64,000 nucleotides of DNA from Desulforhopalus sp. (lineage in GTDB: Bacteria; Desulfobacterota; Desulfobulbia; Desulfobulbales; Desulfocapsaceae). Shown here piece after piece: positions 53,853-62,466 of the stretch. The notes under the pieces were generated by a model. The model was not told where the DNA came from. It ran no database searches and saw nothing but the letters and a program-made list of their open reading frames with translations. How positions within the stretch are numbered: the first letter of the stretch is position 1; the number at the start of each line of letters is the position of its first letter. The translations under genes were made by a program, and so were the position numbers. The stretch lies in the NCBI GenBank assembly GCA_030247675.1, contig JAOTRX010000003.1, forward strand, positions 372,001-436,000, read 5' to 3'.

Positions 53853-54167
53853 CTACTGGAGAAAGGAGCAGCAGTAATCGGTAACTCCCGCCACCTTCAG
53901 ATAAAAGCAGCTCTTGGCTGGCACGTTGAAGGATGTGCCCGCATCAAAGCTCTGCCATTCCGTCGAGCCGGGCAGCTGCACCAGCAGGTTGCCGGCGAGG
54001 ACTTCCATCACTTCCGCGGCATCGGTATTGAAGCTGTATTCGCCGGGGAGCATGATACCCAGGGTCTTCTTGCTGCCGTCGGCAAAGGTGATGGTGCGGC
54101 TGGTGACCTTGCCGTCGAAGTAGACGTTGGCCTTTTTGCTAACGGTTACGTTGGTAAATTCGCTCAT
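53853..54167 (-). CDS. ppnP: Pyrimidine/purine nucleoside phosphorylase (DUF1255)
   Basis: 104 residues, a complete member of the small cupin family that includes E. coli PpnP: MSEFTNVTVSKKANVYFDGKV at the start, the central LGIMLPGEYSFNTDAAEVMEVLAG, and the end SFNVPAKSCFYLKVAGVTDYCCSF. These enzymes split nucleosides with phosphate to free base and ribose-1-phosphate. AAGGA lies nine bases before the ATG. A strong terminator hairpin separates it from the decarboxylase gene upstream. Confidence 0.93.
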   Translation of the reverse strand: MSEFTNVTVSKKANVYFDGKVTSRTITFADGSKKTLGIMLPGEYSFNTDAAEVMEVLAGNLLVQLPGSTEWQSFDAGTSFNVPAKSCFYLKVAGVTDYCCSFLQ

Positions 54168-54232
54168 TTCGTGGTTCCTTGTAGGGGTATTTGCCGGGTA
54201 CCGGCGTTGCTGATGGGTTTTGGTAAAAACGG

Positions 54233-54265
54233 CAACGGGGTGAAAATGAACTTTTCACCCCGTTG
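54233..54265 (-). terminator. Strong terminator hairpin downstream of the PLP decarboxylase gene
   Basis: A perfect 14-bp stem CAACGGGGTGAAAA / TTTTCACCCCGTTG with a 5-nt loop. On the minus strand a T-rich stretch (CCGTTTTTACC) follows within a few bases. It ends transcription of the SET/decarboxylase pair before ppnP. Confidence 0.7.
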
Positions 54266-54302
54266 TTGTGTATCGCTGTGGCCAGCTCGGGAAGGGCTAT
54301 TC

Positions 54303-55502
54303 TCAGGGCAGAAGAAACTCCTTGAACTCGCCGCGCAGGCAGTGGTTTGAGGCCATCGCCGAGGAGTAAGCGCCGGCGTTGATCAGGGCCAGGGTCTGGC
54401 CTTCGGCAAGCGGCGGCATGGCGATATTGCTGTACCAGACATCCAGTGCCTCGTTGATATTGCCGGCGATGGTCACTGCCTTGCATTCCCCCGGCTGGCG
54501 CAGGGCCGGCACCGGATGAAAGGGCAGGCCGTACACGGCAGGTTCGACGGCGAGGTTGAAGCCTGCATCGACGCCGACAAACACCGTCTCCATCTTCTTT
54601 TCGACGGTATTGACGGTCAGCAGCATGATGCCGCTATCCTTTGCCAGGTAGTCGCCCGGTTCGATCTCAATGGACTGGGGCCGGTTGCGGAAATGCTTGG
54701 CCAGGATCCCGGCCCAGCGGCCAAGATCCAAGGGCTTGTCGCCTGCGACATGGGGGACGCCCAGGCCGCCGCCGACATTGACGATCTCGACACTGTCCAG
54801 CTGATCGACAAACCATAAACAGCTTTCGATGATCGAATCCCATACCGCCAGCTGCTCGGTGAGATAGCCGCAGCCGGTGTGGAAATGGATCTTTCTGATG
54901 GGCAGGTCGTAGGCCTTGGCCAGCGCTATCGCCTCGGCGAATTGTTCCCGGTAGATACCGAACTTGGTGGTATTGATCCCGCTGTACTGGAGCTTGTCGT
55001 TATGGGCGCGGCTGATGCCCATCGCCGGATTGACCCGGATACCGATGCTCCGGCCCCGGCCGAGTTCTCCCCAGCGGCGGATGGCACTCAGTGAGTCGCA
55101 GTTCATCGACAGGCCTTTGATCCGCGACAGCCTTTCCAGATCGCGGTTGGACAGACTGGTGGCGGTAAAGGAGATGTCTTCTGCTGAAAAGCCGCAACTG
55201 ATGGCGTGTTCCACCTCGTTCGGTGAACAGGCATCAATGCCCACCAGTCCCGTTCCCCGCAGATGGGTGAGGAGCGGGGCGAAGCGATTTGCCTTCATCG
55301 CATACTTGATGCGGGAGCGCTCACCCAGCCCGGCCTGGTGCAGGGCCGACCGGAGGCGTTCGATATTGGCGACGATTCTCTGACCACTATAAAAAAAGGT
55401 CGGCGTTCCGAACTGTTCTGCTAGCTCTTGGACACGCCGATCGGCAAATATCAGGACACCATCACGGAAGTTGAGATCTTCCCGTTCCCACCATTCCGTC
55501 AT
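54303..55502 (-). CDS. Fold-III PLP-dependent decarboxylase (LysA/ODC-like), coupled to a SET protein
   Basis: 399 residues from the ATG at 55502, which overlaps the stop of the upstream SET gene (ATGA). Alanine-racemase-fold motifs are present: the PLP lysine in IKYAMKANRFAP, ACSPNEVEHAISCG, IHFHTGCGYL, EIVNVGGGLGVPH, and IEIEPGDYLAKDSGIML. In the C-terminal active-site loop, diaminopimelate decarboxylases have a CESGD motif, but this protein has GNINEALDVW without that Cys, so it is probably not LysA. The closing NAGAYSSAMASNHCLRGEF resembles decarboxylases of amino acids tethered or modified in secondary pathways. The overlap with a SET methyltransferase gene is unusual and may mean that they act on the same substrate. 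Confidence 0.82.
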   Translation of the reverse strand: MTEWWEREDLNFRDGVLIFADRRVQELAEQFGTPTFFYSGQRIVANIERLRSALHQAGLGERSRIKYAMKANRFAPLLTHLRGTGLVGIDACSPNEVEHAISCGFSAEDISFTATSLSNRDLERLSRIKGLSMNCDSLSAIRRWGELGRGRSIGIRVNPAMGISRAHNDKLQYSGINTTKFGIYREQFAEAIALAKAYDLPIRKIHFHTGCGYLTEQLAVWDSIIESCLWFVDQLDSVEIVNVGGGLGVPHVAGDKPLDLGRWAGILAKHFRNRPQSIEIEPGDYLAKDSGIMLLTVNTVEKKMETVFVGVDAGFNLAVEPAVYGLPFHPVPALRQPGECKAVTIAGNINEALDVWYSNIAMPPLAEGQTLALINAGAYSSAMASNHCLRGEFKEFLLP

Positions 55503-55990
55503 GCGCTCTGACACTCTTCGAACTGTTTTTCGGGCAAACGAAAGCCGTTGGGCAGCACCGCCTCGGCAATCGGGGCTTCCTTGCGGCCGGTGATCCAGCC
55601 ACGGCAGTTCTCGGCACCGCAGCTGCAGGGGAACTGGCGGAAGAGGACATCCTCGGTCTGGGCGTAATCCATGGTCAGATAGTCCATGGGCTGGATGTCT
55701 TTAACTGCGTGTACCAGCAGTTTTTTCATATCCAGTTCAATATTTGGTGAGCAGCTATGGAGAAAATATCCGGAAAAATACAGATCATGAAGATGGAGGT
55801 TAGGCTCAATCTGCAGGCTGTGTTGGCGAATATCGGTGATGATATCCCCCGCAATGGCACATACCAAACTTCCCTTGGCAATGAATTTGTACGTCATAAC
55901 GCCGGAACCGGCGACATGATTTTTCAACACAACTCGAAAGTCGTTTTTGCTGGGAAACAACGGGTTGGTTCCATAGTGAGGTGGATACAT
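55499..55990 (-). CDS. SET-domain methyltransferase-like protein
   Basis: 163 residues from the ATG at 55990 (AGGA six bases upstream; a TTG at 56005 is possible). The SET fold is recognisable from AGSGVMTYKFIAKGSLVCAIAGD, the pseudoknot core YFLHSCSPNIEL (here SCSPN in place of NHSCxPN), and DYLTMDYAQTED, followed by a post-SET zinc motif CSCGAENCRGWITG. SET proteins methylate lysine side chains using S-adenosylmethionine. The ATGA overlap with the following PLP decarboxylase gene implies joint function. The protein lacks other domains and is shorter than eukaryotic members. Confidence 0.8.
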   Translation of the reverse strand: MYPPHYGTNPLFPSKNDFRVVLKNHVAGSGVMTYKFIAKGSLVCAIAGDIITDIRQHSLQIEPNLHLHDLYFSGYFLHSCSPNIELDMKKLLVHAVKDIQPMDYLTMDYAQTEDVLFRQFPCSCGAENCRGWITGRKEAPIAEAVLPNGFRLPEKQFEECQSA

Positions 55991-56590
55991 GTCAATTCCT
56001 ATCAAATGAAATAAGGGGAGGAACTACGGAAAATACAGTGTTGGGACAACCGGAAACAGCATATCAATTTATGATGTAAATTTTCGCGATGAATACACCT
56101 TTTCGAATGGTTTATCAATAAGTTTTTGCGCTTCTGGGTGGCAAGGTGAAAAAATAATATATATAAATAAATCAAGAAGATATGTTGACAAACCGGCTGT
56201 GGGGTGGAAGGGCGCCACAGGCTAAGTAGAGTCAAATGGTAATTATTCCCACAGTTTTTGGCTGTTTTATGGTGGCGAAGGGGACCTACAGAGGGCAGTG
56301 ATACAATCATCGGCGGCGGCCCTGGGAAGGGCTGTCGCCGTGCTGTTTTCCAGGGGGGAGGTTTGTTTGTCGGGGCTGGTTCGGTCGCAGGTAAAAAGCC
56401 ATGGGATCCGGGAAAGGCGAAAAAACACCTATGCATGGATAGGTAATAAGGCTGTAAAGGCCTGCCCTGGGCAGTGAATCCGTTTGCAGGGAAACGCCCC
56501 TCCCAATGTTCGTGACAGTGATTATCATCAAGGCAACGGTTGCACTTCCCGCAGGTGCGGCACGTCCATTTTCCCCAACGAGGTCTGCGA
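55991..56590. other. Divergent intergenic region, 600 bp
   Basis: Separates the SET/decarboxylase pair (minus) from the large protein gene (plus). The first 220 bp are AT-rich and likely hold the minus-strand promoter. Further on, the DNA is GC-rich, with short inverted repeats such as CCCTGGG-AA-GGGCTG near 56320. A 213-codon minus frame spanning it has no ribosome-binding site or protein-like composition. No clear promoter boxes were identified. Confidence 0.4.
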
Positions 56591-59500
56591 ATGGTGAAAC
56601 CCGCCCGGAAATCCTCTGACTGGTTGACTGCACTCATTTCCACGGCAGGCCTGCACCTGCTGATTATCCTCGTTGCCGCCTTGCCCTCCTCCTATTATTT
56701 TTCCCCCCTTGCCGAGGTAGTGATCGCTGGCGGGGGAATGATGGAAGAAAGTTCCCTGGCCGGGGAAAACACCGGTGATCGCGGCGCGGCGACAGGGCAA
56801 GCTATGGCCATCAATGAGAAGGAATCACCAGATCCTGGTGGTGTGGCCATCCCTTATCAGCATGCCGTACGGCAGCGAACCCAGGCATTTGCCCTGAGTG
56901 ACGCCGGTCGAGCCATCCCTGAGGTGCTCAGGCCGGTTTTCTCCGGCGGCGGGGATTTCCGGTCACTGGCGCGGCAAGAACCGGTGAAGCGGCTCGTCCC
57001 GCCGCGCTTTTCTTCTTCGACCATCCCGCCCCGCCCGGACAAGAGCCTGGAGCAGGCGGTGGATGAGGATGCCGAGGCGGTCCTCCTCGGCAATGTTTTT
57101 GACAACGCCGTTCCGGCCACCGCCACCAGCAAGGATTTCCTCCTGGCCGAGGCGCAGTTTCGCCGGAATCTGCACCGGGATATCGCCGATGGCCGTCTTG
57201 ATATGCCCTTTGCCGACTTTATCATCGCCGCCGAATTCTTCCACCTCAGCCGCGCTCTTCTGCCTCTTGGCCAGCAGCCTGCCTTCAGCCTTGAAGAGGC
57301 GATGGCCAGGTATACCGACCGCCTGCGCCGGGTCGGCGAGGGCCTGCCAAAGGAAATCGACGGCTACTCCCTTATCATGGTCCTGCAGCGCTATGCCGAA
57401 AATAAATTTTATCCCGGCAACGGCAGCGGCATGCTCCTTGACTCGCTGTTTCATTTTCAAAACGACTGTGAAGGGGGAACCAAGGAGATCATCGCCTATC
57501 TCCAGGCCCTCTATCCGGCCCTTCAGCTTGGTTCGAACCGGGGAATGCTGCAGACGACCACCGGCGAACTGATCGGCCATATGCAGGCCTTCATCGGACC
57601 TGGGCCGGATACCGGAAAAATCATCGCCAATGACCGGGGTCTGATCGTTGAGACGACCAGGGTGAGCTTTGACTCGGTGTTGCCCTACCAGGCGGGAGAC
57701 GTCTTTCCTCTGGAGGATTTCGTCGTCCGGTATTATCCGGACATCGCCGCCGACAGCCCCCTGGCGGCGGCGCTTGCGGCCCGGGATGGGGGGAGTGGCG
57801 AGGGTGGCAAACGAATTGTCGGGACCAGCGACAGCCCGCTGAAAATGGGCTACGGGGCGACGGCCACCCTGCTTGCCGGCAAGCTCTACGACCTTGATGC
57901 CATTCGTACCCAGAGGATTGCCAACGAGTTTCTGAAAAGCGATATCCCGAGCTGTAATCCCCGCATCGACCCGGCAAGAATCGATCGCACCAACCTCTTC
58001 AGCAATTTCGTCACCATTGACCGTAAGTTGCGGAAAAACTTGATCGGCCACTATCTCGCCGACCTGCAATATTGGGACAATCAGGTTATGCCCGAGTGGC
58101 GAATGCCGGACTATCTCGCCACCTACGAGGATCTGGCGGGCAGCCTGCTCAATGAAAAAGGAGGGGCTGCGGGCTTGGTACCGCAAGGGCATGAGTTTCG
58201 GTTGAACAGACAAGATGCGCAATTCGGCTTTATTCAGGTCGATGCCGAAAACAGTCTACCCCTCAGCAGTCTGCAAAGCCACACCCGTCTGCTGCGAAGG
58301 TTGCAGACCGATGCGAAGCTGGACAGAGATCGTCACCTGGGAGCGGGACGGCAGGAGTGCAGCGGCAGGGCAGTCCTTGACGACCGGCTCCTCGGCTACC
58401 TGTTTAAGGCTCCTGAGGGGCCGGGGCTGTATTTTTTGCCGGGCCCAGGGGAAGATTTTTCCTGGCCGGATTTTCAAGAGAATATCCTCAATGATTGCCT
58501 GGCCATGCCCGTTGCCGGTGCCGAGCGCACCCTGCTGGGAATCCTCGAAGATGATGCAAGCCGGCAGGGCAGCTCGCTGCGCCGCGAATTGTACCGGCAG
58601 GCCCGGTCCCGGGGTTTGACCGGGGCTGGAGGGGAAGACCGTCTTCCGGCAACCGCCGCCGTCCTGGCCGGTATGGTTGCCGGTACCGCCGATGAAGCCG
58701 TGGCGGAGATCCTCGCCGGCAGGCATTCGCCAGCAAGCACCACGGCGGAACCGAGTGTCCGGGAGACCATCGCCGAGCTCGGCCGCACCGGTTTTAGCAG
58801 CGGCTTGGTCTGGGATATAGCCGATTTTCTCGGCCCCGAGAAGCTGCGCGGCCTCATTCTTCTGTATGGCAAACGCGGTGATCTGCGGCTCAGCGTTGCC
58901 AGGGCCCATGAGCTCATCGCACAACTTGCCTCCACCCTGGGTGGAGGCTTGGCGATGGAGTACCTGGCTGAACTGCAAGCCGGAGTCGGCGATGGTACCC
59001 TGCGTCTGGCAGTAGACCTCAATCTTGCCAAACTGCAGAACCGCCCTTCCAGTGAAATCTCTCGGATCGCCCTTGATTACCTAAAGGGCAGCGGGCCCCT
59101 CCGGGCGGAGACCCTCCTCGCCTTAGTGCAATACGGCCTGGCCGGTGACGAGGCCAAGGTCTTCCTGCATGGACGGCTATCCCAGCTTCTTCCCCAGATC
59201 GCCAAGCCGGCCGCCGTACAAGGGGCGCCAGCGGCTGAAGAGGTGTTTGTTGAGCTTGTCGAAATGGTAAAAATTCTCCGGCAGCTTCCCGACCAAAAGC
59301 TCTGGGCGACTCTGAACCTCAGCCTGCGTGACAGCCTGCTTGCCGATTTTACCGGGATTCCGGCGGCAAGGGATGGGAAGAAAGCAATGGCCGATTACGG
59401 GCTGATCTTTAACAAGCTGACGGTTTTGGCCTTTTTGCACGAGCGAGTTGGGGGAGAAGAGTACAGGGATACGGGGATGCCGCTTTCCTGGATCAAACAG

Positions 59501-60694
59501 TTTGTCCGTTTTGCCGGGGAACAGCCGATAGGCAAATTGATGCTGGCGCCGGTTGCAAAGATCGTCGGAGATGAAAGCCATGTCTCGGCAATGGCCGGCA
59601 TCATCAGCGAGCAGATGGCCCTGCTCAACCAGTTGGCGACGGGGGCAGGACAGCAGTCTGCCGCCGGCCGCGTGAGTGGTGACGCCGCGGGGGCCTTACG
59701 CGTGGCAAAGACGGTGCTGGGCGATGCCAATGTCGTTGCCAGGATGCTGGTTTCGGCTACCGCCTCGCAGGTGGCACGGATCTCGGGGTTTCCTGCCGAG
59801 CAGTTTGCCGGCAATGACGGAAGCAAGGCATCCTGGTATCTGGAGAGGCTCCACCGGCGTATCGCCCCCATGGTCAGCGGAGCGGCGGGAGTGGCAGGCC
59901 TTGCCGGAAAGGCGCAGGAGCTGCGGCTGGATCCGGCCGCCTGGAGCGAACCGGTGGCAACTTATTATCTTGATGACCGGGTGCGCGAATCTTTTGCCCT
60001 GCTGGCCTATTTCCAGGGAAGCGGCGATGGCGGCGGTATAAAATTCACGAGAAACCAGGATCTTGCCGCCATCAAGGATCCATCCAAGCTGCGGATTGTC
60101 GAAAGGGAGAGAAAAATCACCCGGCAGGATATGTCACTTCTAACGCTGGCCCTCAATTCCACCAACGATCCCTCGGCCCTTCGCCGGACCTGGGAGCAGA
60201 CCTTAGCGGCAACCGGCAAGCACCTGGGGCTGCCCGCCCTTGACCAGGGATTGCGCAACTACCTGTTCGCCCCCCATCATCCCTATCTCACCGAAAATGA
60301 TCAGGGTTTCTTTTACTCGCCGGAGACGGTGGAAGATCTTCACAATGCCGCCGAATGGGGCGGCAGAAATGATATCCTTCTCAGCAGCTATCTGCACTTT
60401 CGCAATCTGCCGGGGCAATTGCCTGACTGGTTGCGGCGGACAGCGATGGCGAGAAGTGAGCTTGAGCTGAAAATCATCAAAAAGCTCGAACAACAGACCT
60501 TTCTACCGATGATCCTCGAATGCGATGCCGATAAAAAAGAGCTCCCCGACCCATTGTTCCGGGCTAAATGGGAGATCCGTAAACCCTTCGGCGAGGATAT
60601 CTTTCCCGGCACGCTGCTCCTCCTCCGCTTGGGCTATCTGGAAATCACCGCCACCGGCGAAATCGTCCGGACGGCAAAATACGCCGGCGGGTGA
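56591..60694 (+). CDS. Large membrane-anchored protein of unknown function, 1367 aa
   Basis: Start ATG at 56591 with GAGG seven bases upstream. One N-terminal membrane segment (about 11-33) is followed by a proline- and glycine-rich linker (to about 150), then a very long, mostly helical, extracytoplasmic-looking region to the end. No domain is recognised. The stretches PALQLGSNRGMLQTTTGELIGHM and AMAGIISEQMALLNQLATGAG give no family match. Residues about 530-548 (VPQGHEFRLNRQDAQFGFIQ) are encoded by a copy of the 55-bp hairpin repeat inserted in frame. Codon use is uniform on both sides, so the gene looks intact. It stands upstream of the SHOCT lipoprotein gene. Confidence 0.82.
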   Translation: MVKPARKSSDWLTALISTAGLHLLIILVAALPSSYYFSPLAEVVIAGGGMMEESSLAGENTGDRGAATGQAMAINEKESPDPGGVAIPYQHAVRQRTQAFALSDAGRAIPEVLRPVFSGGGDFRSLARQEPVKRLVPPRFSSSTIPPRPDKSLEQAVDEDAEAVLLGNVFDNAVPATATSKDFLLAEAQFRRNLHRDIADGRLDMPFADFIIAAEFFHLSRALLPLGQQPAFSLEEAMARYTDRLRRVGEGLPKEIDGYSLIMVLQRYAENKFYPGNGSGMLLDSLFHFQNDCEGGTKEIIAYLQALYPALQLGSNRGMLQTTTGELIGHMQAFIGPGPDTGKIIANDRGLIVETTRVSFDSVLPYQAGDVFPLEDFVVRYYPDIAADSPLAAALAARDGGSGEGGKRIVGTSDSPLKMGYGATATLLAGKLYDLDAIRTQRIANEFLKSDIPSCNPRIDPARIDRTNLFSNFVTIDRKLRKNLIGHYLADLQYWDNQVMPEWRMPDYLATYEDLAGSLLNEKGGAAGLVPQGHEFRLNRQDAQFGFIQVDAENSLPLSSLQSHTRLLRRLQTDAKLDRDRHLGAGRQECSGRAVLDDRLLGYLFKAPEGPGLYFLPGPGEDFSWPDFQENILNDCLAMPVAGAERTLLGILEDDASRQGSSLRRELYRQARSRGLTGAGGEDRLPATAAVLAGMVAGTADEAVAEILAGRHSPASTTAEPSVRETIAELGRTGFSSGLVWDIADFLGPEKLRGLILLYGKRGDLRLSVARAHELIAQLASTLGGGLAMEYLAELQAGVGDGTLRLAVDLNLAKLQNRPSSEISRIALDYLKGSGPLRAETLLALVQYGLAGDEAKVFLHGRLSQLLPQIAKPAAVQGAPAAEEVFVELVEMVKILRQLPDQKLWATLNLSLRDSLLADFTGIPAARDGKKAMADYGLIFNKLTVLAFLHERVGGEEYRDTGMPLSWIKQFVRFAGEQPIGKLMLAPVAKIVGDESHVSAMAGIISEQMALLNQLATGAGQQSAAGRVSGDAAGALRVAKTVLGDANVVARMLVSATASQVARISGFPAEQFAGNDGSKASWYLERLHRRIAPMVSGAAGVAGLAGKAQELRLDPAAWSEPVATYYLDDRVRESFALLAYFQGSGDGGGIKFTRNQDLAAIKDPSKLRIVERERKITRQDMSLLTLALNSTNDPSALRRTWEQTLAATGKHLGLPALDQGLRNYLFAPHHPYLTENDQGFFYSPETVEDLHNAAEWGGRNDILLSSYLHFRNLPGQLPDWLRRTAMARSELELKIIKKLEQQTFLPMILECDADKKELPDPLFRAKWEIRKPFGEDIFPGTLLLLRLGYLEITATGEIVRTAKYAGG
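58179..58232 (+). repeat. 55-bp hairpin repeat, copy I, inside a coding region
   Basis: Contains TACCGCAAGGGCATGAGTTT, CGGTTGAACAGACAAGATGC, GCAATTCGGCTTTATTC. It matches copies G and F along its length. The span is a multiple of three and introduces no stop. The hairpin is broken here (TTGAACAG / ATGCGCAA), which would fit selection for peptide sequence over structure. Confidence 0.8.
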
Positions 60695-60747
60695 GCCGCT
60701 GCGGTCGGCCTCTTCCCATCATTGTTCCGGAAGCTGTATCTTCGCTG

Positions 60748-60765
60748 GCCCCTTGCGCAAGGGGC
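60748..60765. repeat. Perfect 18-bp palindrome after the large gene
   Basis: GCCCCTTGCGCAAGGGGC, followed by an A-rich stretch. It lies 54 bp after the large gene's stop. It may help end transcription, but it lacks the T run of a plus-strand intrinsic terminator. Confidence 0.45.
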
Positions 60766-60920
60766 GAAAAAAAGAAACGAATTCCGACGGCGCGAAATTT
60801 GCCGGATTATGCAGAATATCTTTTTAACAATCTTTTAAAAGCATGGTAGTGTTTTTCAGTGTTGGGAAAATATTTGTGCGATATTGAGAAATGGTCTAAA
60901 CGTAACTATGGGGGGTATCT

Positions 60921-61871
60921 ATGAAATGCAATCTTGTGCGATCGGTTCTCGCCCTTGCCTTACTCACTTTTTGTATCCAGGGTTGTGCCAATCAGTTTTC
61001 CTATTCTAATACCAATGTGTCATTTGCTGCCACCGGCTCAGGAAAGCTCGCCATCGCCACCCACGATCAGCGGCCCTATATCGTAAGTGGCAAGAAAAGT
61101 CCAGATTTCATCGGGCTTGTCCGGGGCGGCTACGGCAACCCCTTTGATGTGACCACTGCATCCGGCAAGTCGCTTTCCGAGGAGATAACCGGGGCGCTGG
61201 CTGCATCATTTCAAAAAAGCGGATTCACCACTGTCCCCGTGGCGATAAGTCACTCGGAAAATGACAAGGCGATTAAGGATAAGATTCTTGCCGCAAAGAG
61301 CGACAAGGCGGTGCTGTTTGTTGTCAAGGAATGGAAAAGCGACACCCTTGTAAACACGGCACTTCTCTTTGATCTCTCCCTCCAGGTGCTTGACGGATCG
61401 GCAAATATCATCGTTGAGAGACAAATCGGCGGCAATGATGACTTAGGCGGGAGCACCTTCAATGTCTACAAACATTCCCATACTGCCGTTCCCAAGGCCT
61501 TTCAGGCCAAGCTCGAAGAGATCATCAACAGTCCGGAAATTCAAATGGCCCTTACCACCGGCAGTCCCGCCGCGCCAGTTGCCGCCCGTCCTGCCAGCGC
61601 GGTGGCCGGCCGTTCCGCCGGCACGGTGCCTACCCGTCCTGCCGAGCCGCCGATGATCCGAACCGAGGAGCGGATCATCAGCAGTGGAGCCAGCGACAGC
61701 CCGCAACCACCGAGTGGAGGCCCCGCCTACCGCGAAATGCAGAATACTCAACAATCTGCGGCAGGCGATGTTGAGAGCCGCCTCGAAAAATTACGGGGCC
61801 TTTTTGATCGGGGATTGATTTCCGAAGACGAGTATTACCGTGAACGCACCAGAGTGCTTGGGTCTATGTAG
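60921..61871 (+). CDS. Lipoprotein with C-terminal SHOCT domain
   Basis: 316 residues. A lipoprotein signal (about 1-22) ends in the lipobox IQGC, so the mature N-terminal Cys should be lipidated. Residues about 35-195 form a globular region (SGKLAIATHDQRPYIVSGKKSPDF, NTALLFDLSLQVLDGSANIIVERQIGG) resembling outer-membrane-associated lipoproteins of unknown role. A Pro/Ala/Arg linker (about 205-250) leads to a SHOCT motif at the end (RLEKLRGLFDRGLISEDEYYRER), a short helical hairpin thought to mediate oligomerisation. The gene is likely transcribed on its own from the AT-rich region just upstream. Confidence 0.87.
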   Translation: MKCNLVRSVLALALLTFCIQGCANQFSYSNTNVSFAATGSGKLAIATHDQRPYIVSGKKSPDFIGLVRGGYGNPFDVTTASGKSLSEEITGALAASFQKSGFTTVPVAISHSENDKAIKDKILAAKSDKAVLFVVKEWKSDTLVNTALLFDLSLQVLDGSANIIVERQIGGNDDLGGSTFNVYKHSHTAVPKAFQAKLEEIINSPEIQMALTTGSPAAPVAARPASAVAGRSAGTVPTRPAEPPMIRTEERIISSGASDSPQPPSGGPAYREMQNTQQSAAGDVESRLEKLRGLFDRGLISEDEYYRERTRVLGSM

Positions 61872-61937
61872 TTGCAAGGATAAAGCAGGTGGATCCCAGC
61901 GCCGCACCAAAGAAAGCAGGATCAAAACCGAGGGTGC

Positions 61938-61993
61938 TAAAGCTGAGTTGAGCAGCTTGTCTGCTCAAACGAAACTTATGCCCTTGTGGTTAA
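61938..61993 (-). repeat. 55-bp hairpin repeat, copy F
   Basis: In minus orientation it reads TTAACCACAAGGGCATAAG, TTTCGTTTGAGCAGACAAGC, TGCTCAACTCAGCTTTA. The 8-bp stem TTGAGCAG / CTGCTCAA is perfect. The TAA stop of the minus-strand gene at 61990 lies in its first bases. Confidence 0.9.
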
Positions 61994-62172
61994 ATGCCTC
62001 CTTCTTTCGTGGTTTGGATGATCTGCTGGCAATCGTTTTCGGCATCCATGGCGTTTTTGGCGGTAATTGTGCGAAAAACCGTTCGGTTGTCCTGTCGGAT
62101 TAATTCATATTGGTCTTCGCCGATGTATTCCAGGAGCCAATCTCTCCATTGGTGAATGGTTCTTCTGATCAT
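61990..62172 (-). CDS. Hypothetical small protein, 60 aa
   Basis: From the ATG at 62172 with AGGAG about ten bases upstream; the frame is open further upstream to 62259. The protein is small, soluble and polar (IRRTIHQWRDWLLEYIGEDQYELIRQD), with a likely amphipathic helix and a beta segment (NRTVFRTITAKNAMDAENDCQQII). No domain is recognised. Its stop codon is inside repeat copy F, so the last residues could have changed when the repeat arrived. Confidence 0.55.
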   Translation of the reverse strand: MIRRTIHQWRDWLLEYIGEDQYELIRQDNRTVFRTITAKNAMDAENDCQQIIQTTKEGGI

Positions 62173-62286
62173 ATCAGATACTCTCCTGCAAGTGTACATG
62201 GCAAATTTCAGTGAATTCTCTGTTGCCTGGGAAGGGTTGTTTGGCCAAAATAGATACACTGCCGTTAGTTGAAAATAATCGTTTCA

Positions 62287-62445
62287 GGTAACCAGCAGTG
62301 TTTCTTGCCGTAGCCGTGGTTACCCAAACGGCGGGATCGTTCGTGAACATCGCTGGGCATTGATGTTCACGAATACCTGTGGATGTTGCGAAACCTCAGT
62401 ATGATGCCTGGTTGAGCACGGCCAGCAGGGAAGTCCTGGCTGCTC
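62287..62445. ncRNA. Three tandem hairpins in a gene-free stretch
   Basis: Hairpin 1: GGTAACC (62287-62293) / GGTTACC (62318-62324). Hairpin 2: a perfect 12-bp stem TTCGTGAACATC (62340-62351) / GATGTTCACGAA (62362-62373). Hairpin 3: GAGCA-CG-GCCAG (62414-62425) / CTGGCTGCTC (62436-62445). They fill the 294 bp between two minus-strand genes. They could be a small RNA, a leader, or palindromic repeats; there is no coding alternative. Confidence 0.35.
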
Positions 62446-62466
62446 ATCTTGCGCCCTACCTGATTG

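Noticed and set aside
56002..56643. 213-codon minus-strand frame in the region before the large gene
   Set aside because: Composition is His/Cys/Pro-rich and unlike a protein, there is no start signal, and it overlaps the start of the large gene.
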